In this document: in pieces, positions 1 through 7,734 of the stretch
How positions within the stretch are numbered: the first letter of the stretch is position 1
Layout of the letters: each line of letters opens with the position of its first letter
Program-made: the position numbers and the translations under genes
Notes under the pieces: model-generated
The model's input: the letters and a program-made list of their open reading frames with translations, nothing else
What the model was told of the DNA's origin: nothing
Databases searched by the model: none
Assembly (NCBI GenBank): GCA_035764655.1
Contig: DASTYU010000271.1
Location: 1-17,663, forward strand
Reading direction: 5' to 3'
Source: DASTYU01 sp035764655
GTDB lineage: Bacteria; Chloroflexota; Limnocylindria; Limnocylindrales; CSP1-4
Length of the DNA stretch: 17,663 nt

Positions 1-681
1 GCGGTTCAGCAGGAACCACATGAGCGTTGCGGCCGCGAGCCCGAAGATGAAGCCGAGGTGGACGGTCAACCCGCCGAGGACCGGAACGCTTTCGCTGAAG
101 TCCGTCAGTCGCGGCAGCCAGGCGTCGCGGGGAAATTGCTCGGTCTGCTGGAAGCCACCCTCGGACCACGGCCCGAAGACCCAGTACTGGACCCAGAAGA
201 GGGCCACGTAGTTGAGCATCAGGGAGGTGATGATCTCGTTGACGCCGAGGCGGGCGCGCAGCACGCCGGGAATGAATCCCCACACGGCACCCGCGAGAGC
301 ACCGGCGGCCATCATCACCGGGATCAGCACGATTCCCGGCGTGCCCGGGGGGAGCACCGGCGCCAGGACGATCGCGCTGGCACCCCATGCGCCCAGGAGG
401 AACTGGCCTTCCGCCCCGATGTTCCAGAGCCGCATCCGGAAGGCGAGCGAGCAGGCCAGTCCGGTCAGGATGAGTGGCGTGGCCTTGACGAGGGTGTCCG
501 ACAGGACGCCGACACTGCCGAACGCGGCCTGGACGATGTGGCCGTAGGCGCGAATGGGATCGCCACCGACGAACGCCAGGATGATCGCGCTGATCACGAG
601 GGCGACGATGACCGCTCCGATGGTCGTCACGGGCGACAGCCAGCGGGGGATCGACATGCGCTGCTCGAGCCGGATCGTCAC
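1..681 (-). CDS. BMP-type ABC transporter permease (partial, cut at window start)
   Basis: This is an inner-membrane permease of the BPD_transp_2 type, the class that pairs with BMP-family binding lipoproteins for nucleoside or related uptake. The first 227 codons are visible and the C-terminal part lies beyond base 1. Hydrophobic segments run almost from the start (about residues 13-35, 65-80, 90-125). A Gly-Ala-Glu-Gly-Gln stretch after Trp-Asn-Ile matches the family's N-I-G-x-E-G-Q loop. I chose the GTG at 681-679, which overlaps the TGA of the ATPase gene (GTGA) and has a GAGGA upstream; an in-frame ATG at 657 is a possible alternative. The order lipoprotein, ATPase, permease is the usual one for this family. 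A second permease would be expected just outside the window. The substrate cannot be read from this part. Confidence 0.88.
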   Translation of the reverse strand, partial: MTIRLEQRMSIPRWLSPVTTIGAVIVALVISAIILAFVGGDPIRAYGHIVQAAFGSVGVLSDTLVKATPLILTGLACSLAFRMRLWNIGAEGQFLLGAWGASAIVLAPVLPPGTPGIVLIPVMMAAGALAGAVWGFIPGVLRARLGVNEIITSLMLNYVALFWVQYWVFGPWSEGGFQQTEQFPRDAWLPRLTDFSESVPVLGGLTVHLGFIFGLAAATLMWFLLNR

Positions 682-2243
682 GCGCGGCCGTCCTCGGCGG
701 GCTCGTCGCCTCCGGTCATGAGCAGGCCGATCCGCTCGATGTCGGCCGTCTCGGCCGGGAACGAGCCGACGATTCGTCCCTCGTACATCACGTCCACCCG
801 GTCGGCGATCGACAGGATCTCGTCGAGCTCCTCGGTGATCAGCAGGATCGCGGCACCCTTGCTGCGACGCGCGAGCAGCAGTCGGTGGACCGATTCGATC
901 GCGCCGACATCAAGGCCGCGCGTCGGTTGGACGGCCACGATCAGCGCCGGCTCGGCCTCGATCTCGCGGGCCAGGATCATTCGCTGCAGGTTGCCGCCCG
1001 ACAGCAGGCGCGCCTCGGTGTCGATGGAAGGCGCGGCGATCGCGTACTGCTCACGCATCGTCTCCGCGATGCCGCGCGCGCGGACGGTGTCGACCATCCA
1101 GCCGCGCGAGATCGGCGGAGCGCGAAACGATTTCATGATGAGGTTGTCCGCAACCGACAGGTTCGGCGCGCTCCCCACGCCGGTCCGATCTTCCGGGATG
1201 TGACCCACGCGCTCGCGGATCACCCGACCCGCCGACGCGTTGGCGACTTGGCGGCCGTTGACCGTGACGCTCCCCGTGCACGAACGGAGGCCCGTCACGA
1301 CCTCGGCGAGCTCGCTTTGCCCGTTGCCCGCGATGGCAGCGATGCCCACGATTTCGCCGCCTCGGACGCTGAGCGATGCCCCGCGGAGGGCCGGTACGCC
1401 GCGATCGTTGAGGGCATCGACGTTACGCACGTCGAGGACCACCTCGCCGAGCGTTGCGGGCGTCCGCTCGACGGTCTCGATGACCTCCCGGCCGATCATC
1501 AGCCGGGCGAGGTCGGCCCTGGTCGCGCCGGCCGCCGGCATGCCGGCGGCTGTGATCTTGCCGCGCCGGATGACCGTGATGCGGTCGGCAATCGCGAGAA
1601 CCTCGCCGAGCTTGTGGCTGATGAACGCGACGCTCCGCCCCGCCGACGTCATCGATCGAAGCGTCCGGAATAGCTCGTCGATCTCGTGGGGCGCGAGTAC
1701 GGCTGTCGGCTCGTCCATGATCAGGATGCGCGCGCCGCGGTACAGCAGCTTGAGGATCTCGACCCGTTGCTGTTCGCCGACGGAGAGCTGCCAGATCCGG
1801 GCACGGGGGTCGACGCGCAGGCCGAACTCCTTCGCGAGCCGGTCCACCCTGGCCTCTGCCCTGCCGGTCCGCAGCAGGAAGCGGGGCGAGTCCAGCCCGA
1901 GGATGACGTTCTCGGTGACCGTCTGCGACGGCACCAGCGTGAAGTGCTGATGGACCATGCCCACCCCGGCGGCGATGGCATCGCGCGGCGAGTTGAACGC
2001 GACCGGCACTCCATCGAGCAGGATCTCGCCGGCATCCGGCCGGTAGAGCCCGGCCAGGATGTTCATGAGCGTGCTCTTGCCGGCGCCGTTCTCCCCGAGC
2101 ACGGCATGGACCTCGCCGACGCGCAGGTCGAACGAAACGTTGTCGTTGGCGACGACACCCGGGAACGCCATGACGATTCCGCGCGCCTCGAGCGCGGGCG
2201 GCGTCACCTGGTCCGCGGCGACGGACGGGAGGGTGGCGGTCAT
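678..2243 (-). CDS. Sugar/nucleoside-type ABC transporter, double ATP-binding subunit
   Basis: A 521-residue cytoplasmic ATPase with two fused nucleotide-binding domains, as in the YufO/NupO and RbsA/MglA group. Domain 1 has Walker A GENGAGKST at 50-58, signature LSVGE at 153-157, Walker B ILIMDE at 173-178 and the H-loop His at 210. Domain 2 has a degenerate Walker A around 302-310 (AGNGQS, no Lys), signature LSGGN at 414-418, and VAVQPTRGLD where the usual Walker B Asp-Glu would be. That asymmetry is normal for the family and suggests only one fully competent site. The ATG at 2243 gives the family's length and puts the first conserved strand near residue 18, whereas the open frame extends a further 200 codons upstream into the lipoprotein gene. 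No clear Shine-Dalgarno precedes the ATG. It powers the neighbouring permease. Confidence 0.93.
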   Translation of the reverse strand: MTATLPSVAADQVTPPALEARGIVMAFPGVVANDNVSFDLRVGEVHAVLGENGAGKSTLMNILAGLYRPDAGEILLDGVPVAFNSPRDAIAAGVGMVHQHFTLVPSQTVTENVILGLDSPRFLLRTGRAEARVDRLAKEFGLRVDPRARIWQLSVGEQQRVEILKLLYRGARILIMDEPTAVLAPHEIDELFRTLRSMTSAGRSVAFISHKLGEVLAIADRITVIRRGKITAAGMPAAGATRADLARLMIGREVIETVERTPATLGEVVLDVRNVDALNDRGVPALRGASLSVRGGEIVGIAAIAGNGQSELAEVVTGLRSCTGSVTVNGRQVANASAGRVIRERVGHIPEDRTGVGSAPNLSVADNLIMKSFRAPPISRGWMVDTVRARGIAETMREQYAIAAPSIDTEARLLSGGNLQRMILAREIEAEPALIVAVQPTRGLDVGAIESVHRLLLARRSKGAAILLITEELDEILSIADRVDVMYEGRIVGSFPAETADIERIGLLMTGGDEPAEDGRA

Positions 2244-2261
2244 CGACCGGGGATGACGGAT

Positions 2262-2295
2262 CGGGCCCGCCGGCGCGCCAGCACCGGCAGGCCCG
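2262..2295 (-). repeat. Strong intercistronic hairpin between binding-protein and ATPase genes
   Basis: Two 12-nt arms (2262-2273 and 2284-2295) pair along their whole length, 11 Watson-Crick pairs plus one G-U in the minus-strand RNA, around a 10-nt loop. It begins about nine bases after the lipoprotein stop codon and ends before the ATPase start. There is no T-run, so it is not a classical terminator. Its place resembles the mRNA-stabilising hairpins that let a binding protein be made in excess over its transporter; that role is inferred. Confidence 0.7.
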
Positions 2296-2304
2296 GGTCG
2301 TGAC

Positions 2305-3567
2305 CTATTCGAGCGCCGGCAGCTCGACGGTGATCCCGTCGGCCCACCAGTACATGCAGGTCTGGCACTCGTTGCCGGGGGCGCCCGGCGGGAACTGGTC
2401 GAGGTCCGATTGCTCGAGCTTCGCGCCCGCGGCAAGAACCTCCTTGCCGGTGTTGTCGGTGATCGGTCCGGCGAACACGTCGAACCGGCCCATCTCACCG
2501 GAGAGGAACTTCGCGAGCGTATCGCGGACCATCTGGAGATCCTCCTCCGGGAGGTCCTTCGCGCCCGAGCGCAGCTCCTCGCCCTCCATGAATCCGAGCA
2601 GGCCCATCGCCTTCGAGTCCGCGTCGAAGTACTCGTAGCCGGCCTCGTAGGACCCGGCCTTGACCTTCTCGGCGATCCGGGCGTATTCCGGTCCCCAGAT
2701 CCAGTACGGCGCGGTGAGGCAACGTTCGACCTTGCACGACGCCGGATGGTCGTAGGTGACGCCCCACTTGCCCTTTTCCTGAGCGACGTCGGCGACGGCT
2801 CCGGTGTCCGCGCCGGTGAACACGACCTGCGCGCCCGCGTCAAACAGCGAGGCGGCGGCGTCCTTCTCCTTGATCGGGTCGTGCCAGGTGTTGATGAAGC
2901 GAACGTCCATCGTGCACTCGGGACACGTCTTCTTCACGCCCAGCATGATCGCGTTGCCGAGGCGCAGCTCTTCGGGGATCGGGAACGTCGCCATGTAGCC
3001 GATCTTGGGGTTGCCATCGGCCTTGGCCCGCGATCCGGCCAACATCCCGGCCAGGTATTTGAAGTCCTCCATGGCACCGAAGAAGTTGCCGAAGTTCTTC
3101 CCGTTGGACTTGTAGCCCGTGAGATGCAGATACGTGATGTCCGGGAACTCCTCGGCCACGGCCGCCATCGGGTCCATATAGCCGAACGATGTGCCGATGA
3201 TGAAGTCGAAGCCCTTGCGCGAAAGGCTTCGGAAGACCTGCTCGGAGTCGGCGCCTTCGGGCACGTTCTCGATGTAAGCAACGTGCGACTCGGCGACGTT
3301 CTCGCAGACGTACTGGAGGCCCTCGTAGTGAGCCTGGCTCCAGCCACCGTCGTCGTGCGGTCCGATCAGGACCATGGCGACGTTGAACTTGCCCTCGTCC
3401 GCATCGGGGATCTGCAGCTCACCCTGGCCGCCCGCCGTCCCGACCCCGGCGCACCGGTCGTCGCCCGCTGCCGCGCTCGATGAAGCGCCGGGTGTGCTAC
3501 TGCACGCCGCGAACAGCAGGAGTGGGACCGCCAGCAGCGAGAGGCGCGCGAATGACGTTCTGGCCAT
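2305..3567 (-). CDS. BMP-family ABC transporter substrate-binding lipoprotein
   Basis: A 420-residue extracytoplasmic lipoprotein of the BMP/Med/PnrA family, which binds nucleosides or related ligands and hands them to the adjacent permease. The signal peptide has Arg at 3 and 8, a hydrophobic core at 9-21, and Cys22 after Phe-Ala-Ala as the likely lipidation site. A Ser/Ala-rich linker (23-35) follows. The mature part carries family-like stretches: a Gly-Gly-Trp-Ser segment at 74-77, IIGTSFGYMD at 123-132 and VVFTGADTGAV at 248-258. Eight further cysteines, including CxxC pairs at 215/218 and 401/404, are unusual. Its ATG is preceded by a strong GAGGAGGA. It is the first gene of the operon, and its leader contains short hairpins. 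The ligand is not evident. Confidence 0.92.
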   Translation of the reverse strand: MARTSFARLSLLAVPLLLFAACSSTPGASSSAAAGDDRCAGVGTAGGQGELQIPDADEGKFNVAMVLIGPHDDGGWSQAHYEGLQYVCENVAESHVAYIENVPEGADSEQVFRSLSRKGFDFIIGTSFGYMDPMAAVAEEFPDITYLHLTGYKSNGKNFGNFFGAMEDFKYLAGMLAGSRAKADGNPKIGYMATFPIPEELRLGNAIMLGVKKTCPECTMDVRFINTWHDPIKEKDAAASLFDAGAQVVFTGADTGAVADVAQEKGKWGVTYDHPASCKVERCLTAPYWIWGPEYARIAEKVKAGSYEAGYEYFDADSKAMGLLGFMEGEELRSGAKDLPEEDLQMVRDTLAKFLSGEMGRFDVFAGPITDNTGKEVLAAGAKLEQSDLDQFPPGAPGNECQTCMYWWADGITVELPALE

Positions 3568-3570
3568 GCT

Positions 3571-3578
3571 TCCTCCTC
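3571..3578 (-). promoter_or_regulatory. Strong Shine-Dalgarno of the BMP lipoprotein gene
   Basis: GAGGAGGA on the minus strand, about four bases from core to ATG. It fixes the start at 3567 and is stronger than any other ribosome site in this operon, matching the high output expected of a binding protein. Confidence 0.75.
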
Positions 3579-3580
3579 AG

Positions 3581-3671
3581 TCCGGTTCGACCGGAACGGC
3601 CCGCAGACAACCTCTGCTCGCAGGCCCGGACGCGACTCGCCTCCCCGTCGGGGGGCCCGGCGAGAAGGATA
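3581..3671 (-). promoter_or_regulatory. Putative promoter and hairpin-rich leader of the BMP operon
   Basis: A TATCCT -10-like hexamer lies at 3671-3666 (minus strand) with no convincing -35. The predicted leader of about 90 nt holds a 6-bp perfect hairpin at 3581-3595 just upstream of the Shine-Dalgarno, a 5-bp hairpin at 3603-3617 (GCAGA/TCTGC), and a small C/G-rich hairpin further upstream. I do not recognise a known riboswitch class. Confidence 0.35.
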
Positions 3672-3736
3672 GCGGTCGGCGAGCCGCCCGAAAGTGCCGC
3701 ATGGCCCTGCCGACCGGGGGGCCCGCACGATTCCTG

Positions 3737-3742
3737 TACCAT
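3737..3742 (+). promoter_or_regulatory. Putative -10 box of the M16 peptidase operon
   Basis: TACCAT ends eight bases before the ATG at 3751, so a transcript started at the normal distance would begin at or next to the start codon. No Shine-Dalgarno is visible, and no good -35 is found 16-18 bases upstream. Confidence 0.35.
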
Positions 3743-3750
3743 CCCGAGCG

Positions 3751-5019
3751 ATGTTCGAACGAACCGCGCTGCCCGCCGGGCCGCGCGTGATCAGCGCGCG
3801 GATCCCGGGCGCGCGCTCCGTCTCTGTTGCGGCCTATGTCCTGGCCGGCTCGCGCCTCGAATCGGCGGAGCAGCTTGGCGTTGCCCACTTCATGGAGCAC
3901 ATCACCTTCAAGGGGACGGCCGGCTACCCGTCGACGCGCGCGATCAGCGAGGCGATCGAGGGTGTCGGGGGATCGTTCAACGCGGCCACCGATCGCGAGT
4001 CGACAGTCTACTGGGTGCGCGTCCCGCGCAGCGAGGCCGCGCGCGGCGTGGACGTCCTCGGCGAGCTGATCGTCCGCCCGAAGCTTGACGCGAGCGAGAT
4101 CGAAGGCGAGCGGTCGGTGATCATCGAGGAGATCCGCTCCTACCTCGATGACCCCGCCGAGTACTGCCAGACCCTGTTCCAGGTCGCCCTCTTCGGGGAG
4201 GGACCGCTCGGGCGGGAGATCTGCGGCGACGAGGCGGGCATCCGGGCACTGCCCGGGACCACCATCCGCGACTTCTGGCGGGCCATGTACCGGCCGGCCA
4301 ACACGGTTGTGGCGATCGCCGGCGACCTTTCGCACGAGGAGGCGACCGAGCTCGCGGCAAGCGCCTTCGGGACCGGCAACGGGTCCATCCCCGGCTTCGC
4401 GCCCGCACCGGAGCTGCCGGCCGGCCCGCGCGTGATGCTCGGCAAGCGCGACACCGCACAGGCTCAGCTCGCCATCGGCGTGCCGGCCCTCCGCCGCGAT
4501 CACCCGGACAGCTGGACGCTGTCGGTGCTGAACGCGATCCTCGGCGACGGGATGAGCAGCCGGCTCTTCCTGACGGTGCGCGAGGCCCGCGGCCTCGCCT
4601 ATGACGTCTCGTCGGGCCTGGTCGACTACGCCGATGCCGGCGCCCTCGAGATTTCGGCCGGTGTCGACCCTGCCAAGCTGCCCGAGGCAATCGAGGCCAT
4701 CCTCGCCGAGCTGGCGCGCCTCCGCGACGAGCCGGTCGGCGCCGAGGAGCTGGCCAAGACCAAGCGCTACCTGTCCGGCGGCCTCGAGCTGCGCATGGAC
4801 GAGACGCGCCACGTCGCATCGTGGATCGGTGGACAGGAGGCGCTGCACGACCGCGTGCTGACTGTCGAGGAGGCCCAGGCCGCCGTCGAGCGCGTGGACG
4901 CTGCCGGGATCCAGGAGCTCGCCGGGCAACTGTTCCGCGACGACGTCCTGCGCCTGGCGGCGGTGGCCCGGCCACGTCATTTGCGCGGTCTGGAAGCGCG
5001 GTTGCGATTGCCGGCATGA
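3751..5019 (+). CDS. M16-family zinc metallopeptidase
   Basis: A 422-residue pitrilysin-fold peptidase (M16B-like, the YmxG/processing-protease type). The inverted zinc motif HxxEH is complete: His46, Glu49 and His50 in HFMEH. The third ligand is expected about 76 residues later and falls on Glu126 in VIIEEI. The N-terminal catalytic half spans about 12-157. The C-terminal M16 half spans about 165-350, with the usual RPANTVVAIAGD segment near 188-199. The length suits a single-chain bacterial M16B protein, which often dimerises. The open frame extends upstream, but the ATG at 3751 starts the conserved region directly and fits the -10 box just before it. Its stop overlaps the next start (ATGA), so it leads an operon with a TPR-like protein and ndk. 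Substrates are unknown; in many bacteria the gene sits near RNA-processing or cell-wall genes. Confidence 0.93.
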   Translation: MFERTALPAGPRVISARIPGARSVSVAAYVLAGSRLESAEQLGVAHFMEHITFKGTAGYPSTRAISEAIEGVGGSFNAATDRESTVYWVRVPRSEAARGVDVLGELIVRPKLDASEIEGERSVIIEEIRSYLDDPAEYCQTLFQVALFGEGPLGREICGDEAGIRALPGTTIRDFWRAMYRPANTVVAIAGDLSHEEATELAASAFGTGNGSIPGFAPAPELPAGPRVMLGKRDTAQAQLAIGVPALRRDHPDSWTLSVLNAILGDGMSSRLFLTVREARGLAYDVSSGLVDYADAGALEISAGVDPAKLPEAIEAILAELARLRDEPVGAEELAKTKRYLSGGLELRMDETRHVASWIGGQEALHDRVLTVEEAQAAVERVDAAGIQELAGQLFRDDVLRLAAVARPRHLRGLEARLRLPA

Positions 5020-5798
5020 CGGACCTCGCCAGGGATCGCGACATCGACCTCGTGGTCGCGCGTCTCCACCTTCGGCTCGGGTCGCTGCAGCTCGCGCGCG
5101 CCGAGCTGGAGGAGATGGCCGGGAAGGGGATCCTCGACGACGAGGGGCTCATCGACCTCGCCGAGGCGCGCTGGCGCACCGGCGATCTGGCCGGTGCCGG
5201 TGAGGCGGCCAACGTGGCCATTGGCGCTGGCAACGAGGCGGTCGTCGCGCTGGTGATCGCCGCCGAAGCGACGGCCGCCGCCGGCCGGCCCGCCGAGGCC
5301 CGTCGCCTCGCCAGTCGCGCGCTCGACGTGGCCGACCTGTCGGTCGCCGACGTCTTCGCGGGGATGCCGCGATCGTCGATCTGGCCGATCGAACCCGGGA
5401 CACCCACGGTCGCGGAGCCGCTCTTCGCGGCGGAGGCGTCGGCAACGGCGACGACGACGCCTGCCGCCGCGTCGCATGCGCCGGGCCTCTGGGACGACGC
5501 CGTCGAGGTGGATCTGCCGGACCCGGCCGAGGCACTCGAAGCGGGCCGAGCCGCGCTCGCCGACGGACGGATCGCGGCCGGCGCGCTGCAGCTGTCCCTG
5601 GTGCTGCGCCTGGCGCCCGCCCTGGCCCCGGCCGTTCTCGACATGCTCGCCGGCGACGACGCCCCCGAGCTCGCCCTGGTGAAGGGTGACGCGTACCGGC
5701 TGGTGGGGCACGAACGTGACGCGCGGCTCGCGTTCGCCGATGCTGCGGCGTCGATCCCGACGCCGAAGACCCCCCGCGCCACCAAGGAGAAATCGTGA
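5016..5798 (+). CDS. TPR-like repeat protein of unknown function
   Basis: A 260-residue soluble protein rich in Ala, Leu, Asp and Glu, with amphipathic helix pairs that look like degenerate tetratricopeptide repeats: a first block at about 10-105 and a second at about 168-245. An Ala/Thr/Pro-rich linker at about 110-165 separates them. No signal peptide, membrane segment or catalytic motif is visible, so it is probably a cytoplasmic scaffold or adaptor. The ATG at 5016 overlaps the peptidase stop (ATGA), and its own TGA overlaps the ndk GTG, indicating translational coupling with both neighbours. The C-terminus ends in a short basic tail, and the ndk ribosome site lies inside its last codons. 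I do not recognise a named family. Confidence 0.75.
   Translation: MTDLARDRDIDLVVARLHLRLGSLQLARAELEEMAGKGILDDEGLIDLAEARWRTGDLAGAGEAANVAIGAGNEAVVALVIAAEATAAAGRPAEARRLASRALDVADLSVADVFAGMPRSSIWPIEPGTPTVAEPLFAAEASATATTTPAAASHAPGLWDDAVEVDLPDPAEALEAGRAALADGRIAAGALQLSLVLRLAPALAPAVLDMLAGDDAPELALVKGDAYRLVGHERDARLAFADAAASIPTPKTPRATKEKS
5784..5789 (+). promoter_or_regulatory. Ribosome-binding site of ndk
   Basis: AAGGAG lies five bases before the GTG at 5795, within the end of the upstream coding region. It decides the GTG as the ndk start. Confidence 0.75.
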
Positions 5799-6256
5799 CC
5801 GAACGGACCCTGGTCCTCGTGAAGCCCGACGGTGTCCAGCGCCTGCTGACCGGGCGAATCCTCGCCCGCTACGAAGAGCGCGGCCTGAAGATCGTCGGGC
5901 TGAAACTGGTCCAGGTGGACCGTGACCTCGCCGAGCGGCACTACGCGGTGCACCGCGAGAAGCCGTTCTTCGGTGGGCTCGTGGAGTTCATCACGTCAGG
6001 GCCGCTCGTGGCGCTCGCTCTCGAGGGCCCGAACGCGATCGCCATCGTCCGGGCGATCAACGGTGCGACCCGCCCGCACGAGGCCGCGCCGGGCACGATC
6101 CGCGGTGACTTCGCCCTGGAAACCGCGCAGAACATCGTCCATGCGTCGGACAGCGCGGAGAACGCCGCCTTCGAGCTCGACCTGTGGTTCGCCGCGGCTG
6201 AGCTCCACGACTACGAGCGCGACGTCGACCGCTGGGTGCTGGCTCCCGAGGAATAG
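5795..6256 (+). CDS. ndk: Nucleoside diphosphate kinase
   Basis: A 153-residue cytoplasmic enzyme that transfers the gamma-phosphate of ATP to other nucleoside diphosphates through a phospho-histidine. The catalytic His is His116 in NIVHASDS (family consensus N-x-x-H-G-S-D-S, with Ala for Gly here). Other hallmarks are TLVLVKPDGV at 5-14, ERGLKIVG at 28-35, and GATRPHEAAPGTIRGDFA at 90-107. Length is normal or slightly long; an extra short C-terminal tail follows the active-site region. The GTG start has a good Shine-Dalgarno and overlaps the previous stop. It is the last gene of the M16/TPR/ndk operon and faces the converging NuoN-like gene across a 20-base gap. Confidence 0.97.
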   Translation: MTERTLVLVKPDGVQRLLTGRILARYEERGLKIVGLKLVQVDRDLAERHYAVHREKPFFGGLVEFITSGPLVALALEGPNAIAIVRAINGATRPHEAAPGTIRGDFALETAQNIVHASDSAENAAFELDLWFAAAELHDYERDVDRWVLAPEE

Positions 6257-6267
6257 CCCCGACGGAC

Positions 6268-6291
6268 CCGCCCTTCCTACGGGCTGGGCGG
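6268..6291. terminator. Possible bidirectional terminator hairpin between converging genes
   Basis: CCGCCC (6268-6273) and GGGCGG (6286-6291) form a 6-bp G/C stem around a 12-nt loop, between the ndk stop and the end of the NuoN-like gene, whose stop codon lies in the loop. No T-run follows on either strand, so efficiency is uncertain. Confidence 0.35.
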
Positions 6292-7734
6292 CTCGATCTG
6301 CGATTCGCCCTGGAGCCCCGGGGCGACGCCGGCGGCCGCTTCGGGGACGCCGAACAGGCCGGCCGACGTGCCCACGGCCAGAGCCGCGAGCAACAGGGCC
6401 AGCAGCGCCGTGCTCGCTCCCCGGTTGACGCGGACCACCGTCTCGGCCGAGGTCCGCGCCCGGGTGAGATCGACCGCCGGCCAGCGCGGACGCCAATGCT
6501 CCGCGGCCGTACCGCCGAGTGGCCGACGGACCCCGATCATCAGCAGCCGCGCGTAGTAGGCGATCGGCCCCAGCAGGGCCAACAGCATCAGGACCGTCAA
6601 CGGTCCGCCGAACAGCTGGTTCACGATCGACACCCGCGCGTCCCAGGCCGCGAACCCCGGCAGGCCGATGCTGCCGATGATCACCAGCACGAGGGCGACC
6701 ACCAGCGGTGGTGAGTGACGCGCCCAGCCCTGCAGGTCGTCGAGCCGGCCGGTCCAGAACGTCGCGCGCATCGCGGCGCACCACGCGGCGAAGGCGCTGC
6801 GTGCTACGACGAACGCCAGGATCCACACGCGGACCGGTGTCCACGCCTCGGTGCCGAGCGCCGCGAGCCCAAGGACGATCACCCCGGCGTCGCCCATGAT
6901 CGAGTAGCCGAGCACGTGCTCGAGGTCGTCCTGGATCCACGCGGCGAAGGTGGCCAGGACGATGGTCGCGATGCCGACCCCGATGAGGACCGCTCGCTCG
7001 GGGCCGACCTCCGGCAGGATCGGCGCCACGAGCTGGTCGATCCAGGCCAGCCCGACGACCGCCAGGGCGGCCGGGCCCCAGGCCGTGACGACCGGGATGG
7101 TCACCTCGGGGGCCGCATCGGCGAGGCGTGCCGCCCAGAAGTGGAACGGGATGACGCCGAAACGAACCGCGATGGCGATGGCGAACGCGAGGTAGGCGAG
7201 CCCGAAGACCTGCGGCTGCACGACCAGGTCGTCGAGCGGCCGCTGGATCCAGGCCGCCGCGGCCAGCGCCAGCGAGCCCGCGATGATGACCGCGCGGACT
7301 TCGCGGATGCCGACCGTCGCGCCGACCCGCGCCGCGCCCGGGGTCAGGGTGACGAGCACCCCGATGAGCCCGCCGGCCGTGGCCGCCAGCACCGCAACGC
7401 GCGCGTCGGGCAGGCTCAGGGCGAGGCCCGCGGTCGCGAGCGTTCCGAGCATGACCGCGGGCGCGTCCCGGCGGGTGCCGGCCGCCGCCCCGAGCAGCGC
7501 GAGCCCGATCCCGCACGTCGAGCACAGCACGAGGAAGAGGCGCATGAACTCGGTGGTGGCAACCGCCGCGCCCCCGATGACGAGCCGCTCGCCCGGCCGG
7601 ATTGCGAGCGCCGCGAGCAGCGTGACGACGAGTCCCGCAAGGCCGACCAGCGTCGCCAGTGCCGGGCGGCCGCGCAGGCCCAGGGCGGCCCCGGTCGAGA
7701 TGATCGAGACGATCAGGAAGGGCAGGAGGCTCAT
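6277..7734 (-). CDS. NuoN/MrpD-like proton-translocating membrane protein, lysine-free
   Basis: A 485-residue polytopic membrane protein (about 13-14 hydrophobic segments) resembling the antiporter-like subunits of complex I, Mrp antiporters and membrane hydrogenases. Family landmarks are visible: FGVIPFHFW at 192-200 (family V-P-F-H-x-W), HVLGYSIMGDAG at 273-284 (family L-A-Y-S-S-I-x-x-x-G) and GLPGFAAWD at 357-365 (family G-x-P-x-x-G-F). Yet there is not one lysine: Arg191 sits where the TM7 Lys precedes V-P-F-H, Glu272-His273 replaces the Lys-Arg before L-A-Y-S, and Asp365-Ala-Arg replaces the late G-F-x-x-K. The start ATG at 7734 overlaps the upstream stop (ATGA). No complex I soluble subunits occur nearby. 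It is probably a divergent paralogue whose ion-transport ability is open. Confidence 0.8.
   Translation of the reverse strand: MSLLPFLIVSIISTGAALGLRGRPALATLVGLAGLVVTLLAALAIRPGERLVIGGAAVATTEFMRLFLVLCSTCGIGLALLGAAAGTRRDAPAVMLGTLATAGLALSLPDARVAVLAATAGGLIGVLVTLTPGAARVGATVGIREVRAVIIAGSLALAAAAWIQRPLDDLVVQPQVFGLAYLAFAIAIAVRFGVIPFHFWAARLADAAPEVTIPVVTAWGPAALAVVGLAWIDQLVAPILPEVGPERAVLIGVGIATIVLATFAAWIQDDLEHVLGYSIMGDAGVIVLGLAALGTEAWTPVRVWILAFVVARSAFAAWCAAMRATFWTGRLDDLQGWARHSPPLVVALVLVIIGSIGLPGFAAWDARVSIVNQLFGGPLTVLMLLALLGPIAYYARLLMIGVRRPLGGTAAEHWRPRWPAVDLTRARTSAETVVRVNRGASTALLALLLAALAVGTSAGLFGVPEAAAGVAPGLQGESQIEPPSP

Noticed and set aside
2244..2843. ATPase extended 200 codons upstream
   Set aside because: The extension overlaps the lipoprotein gene in another frame and is Arg/Ser/Pro-rich, while the ATG at 2243 gives the normal family length.
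3577..4980. A 467-codon open frame on the minus strand across the M16 gene
   Set aside because: The plus strand has an intact HxxEH peptidase; the minus frame shows Arg/Asp/His-rich antisense composition and no ribosome site.
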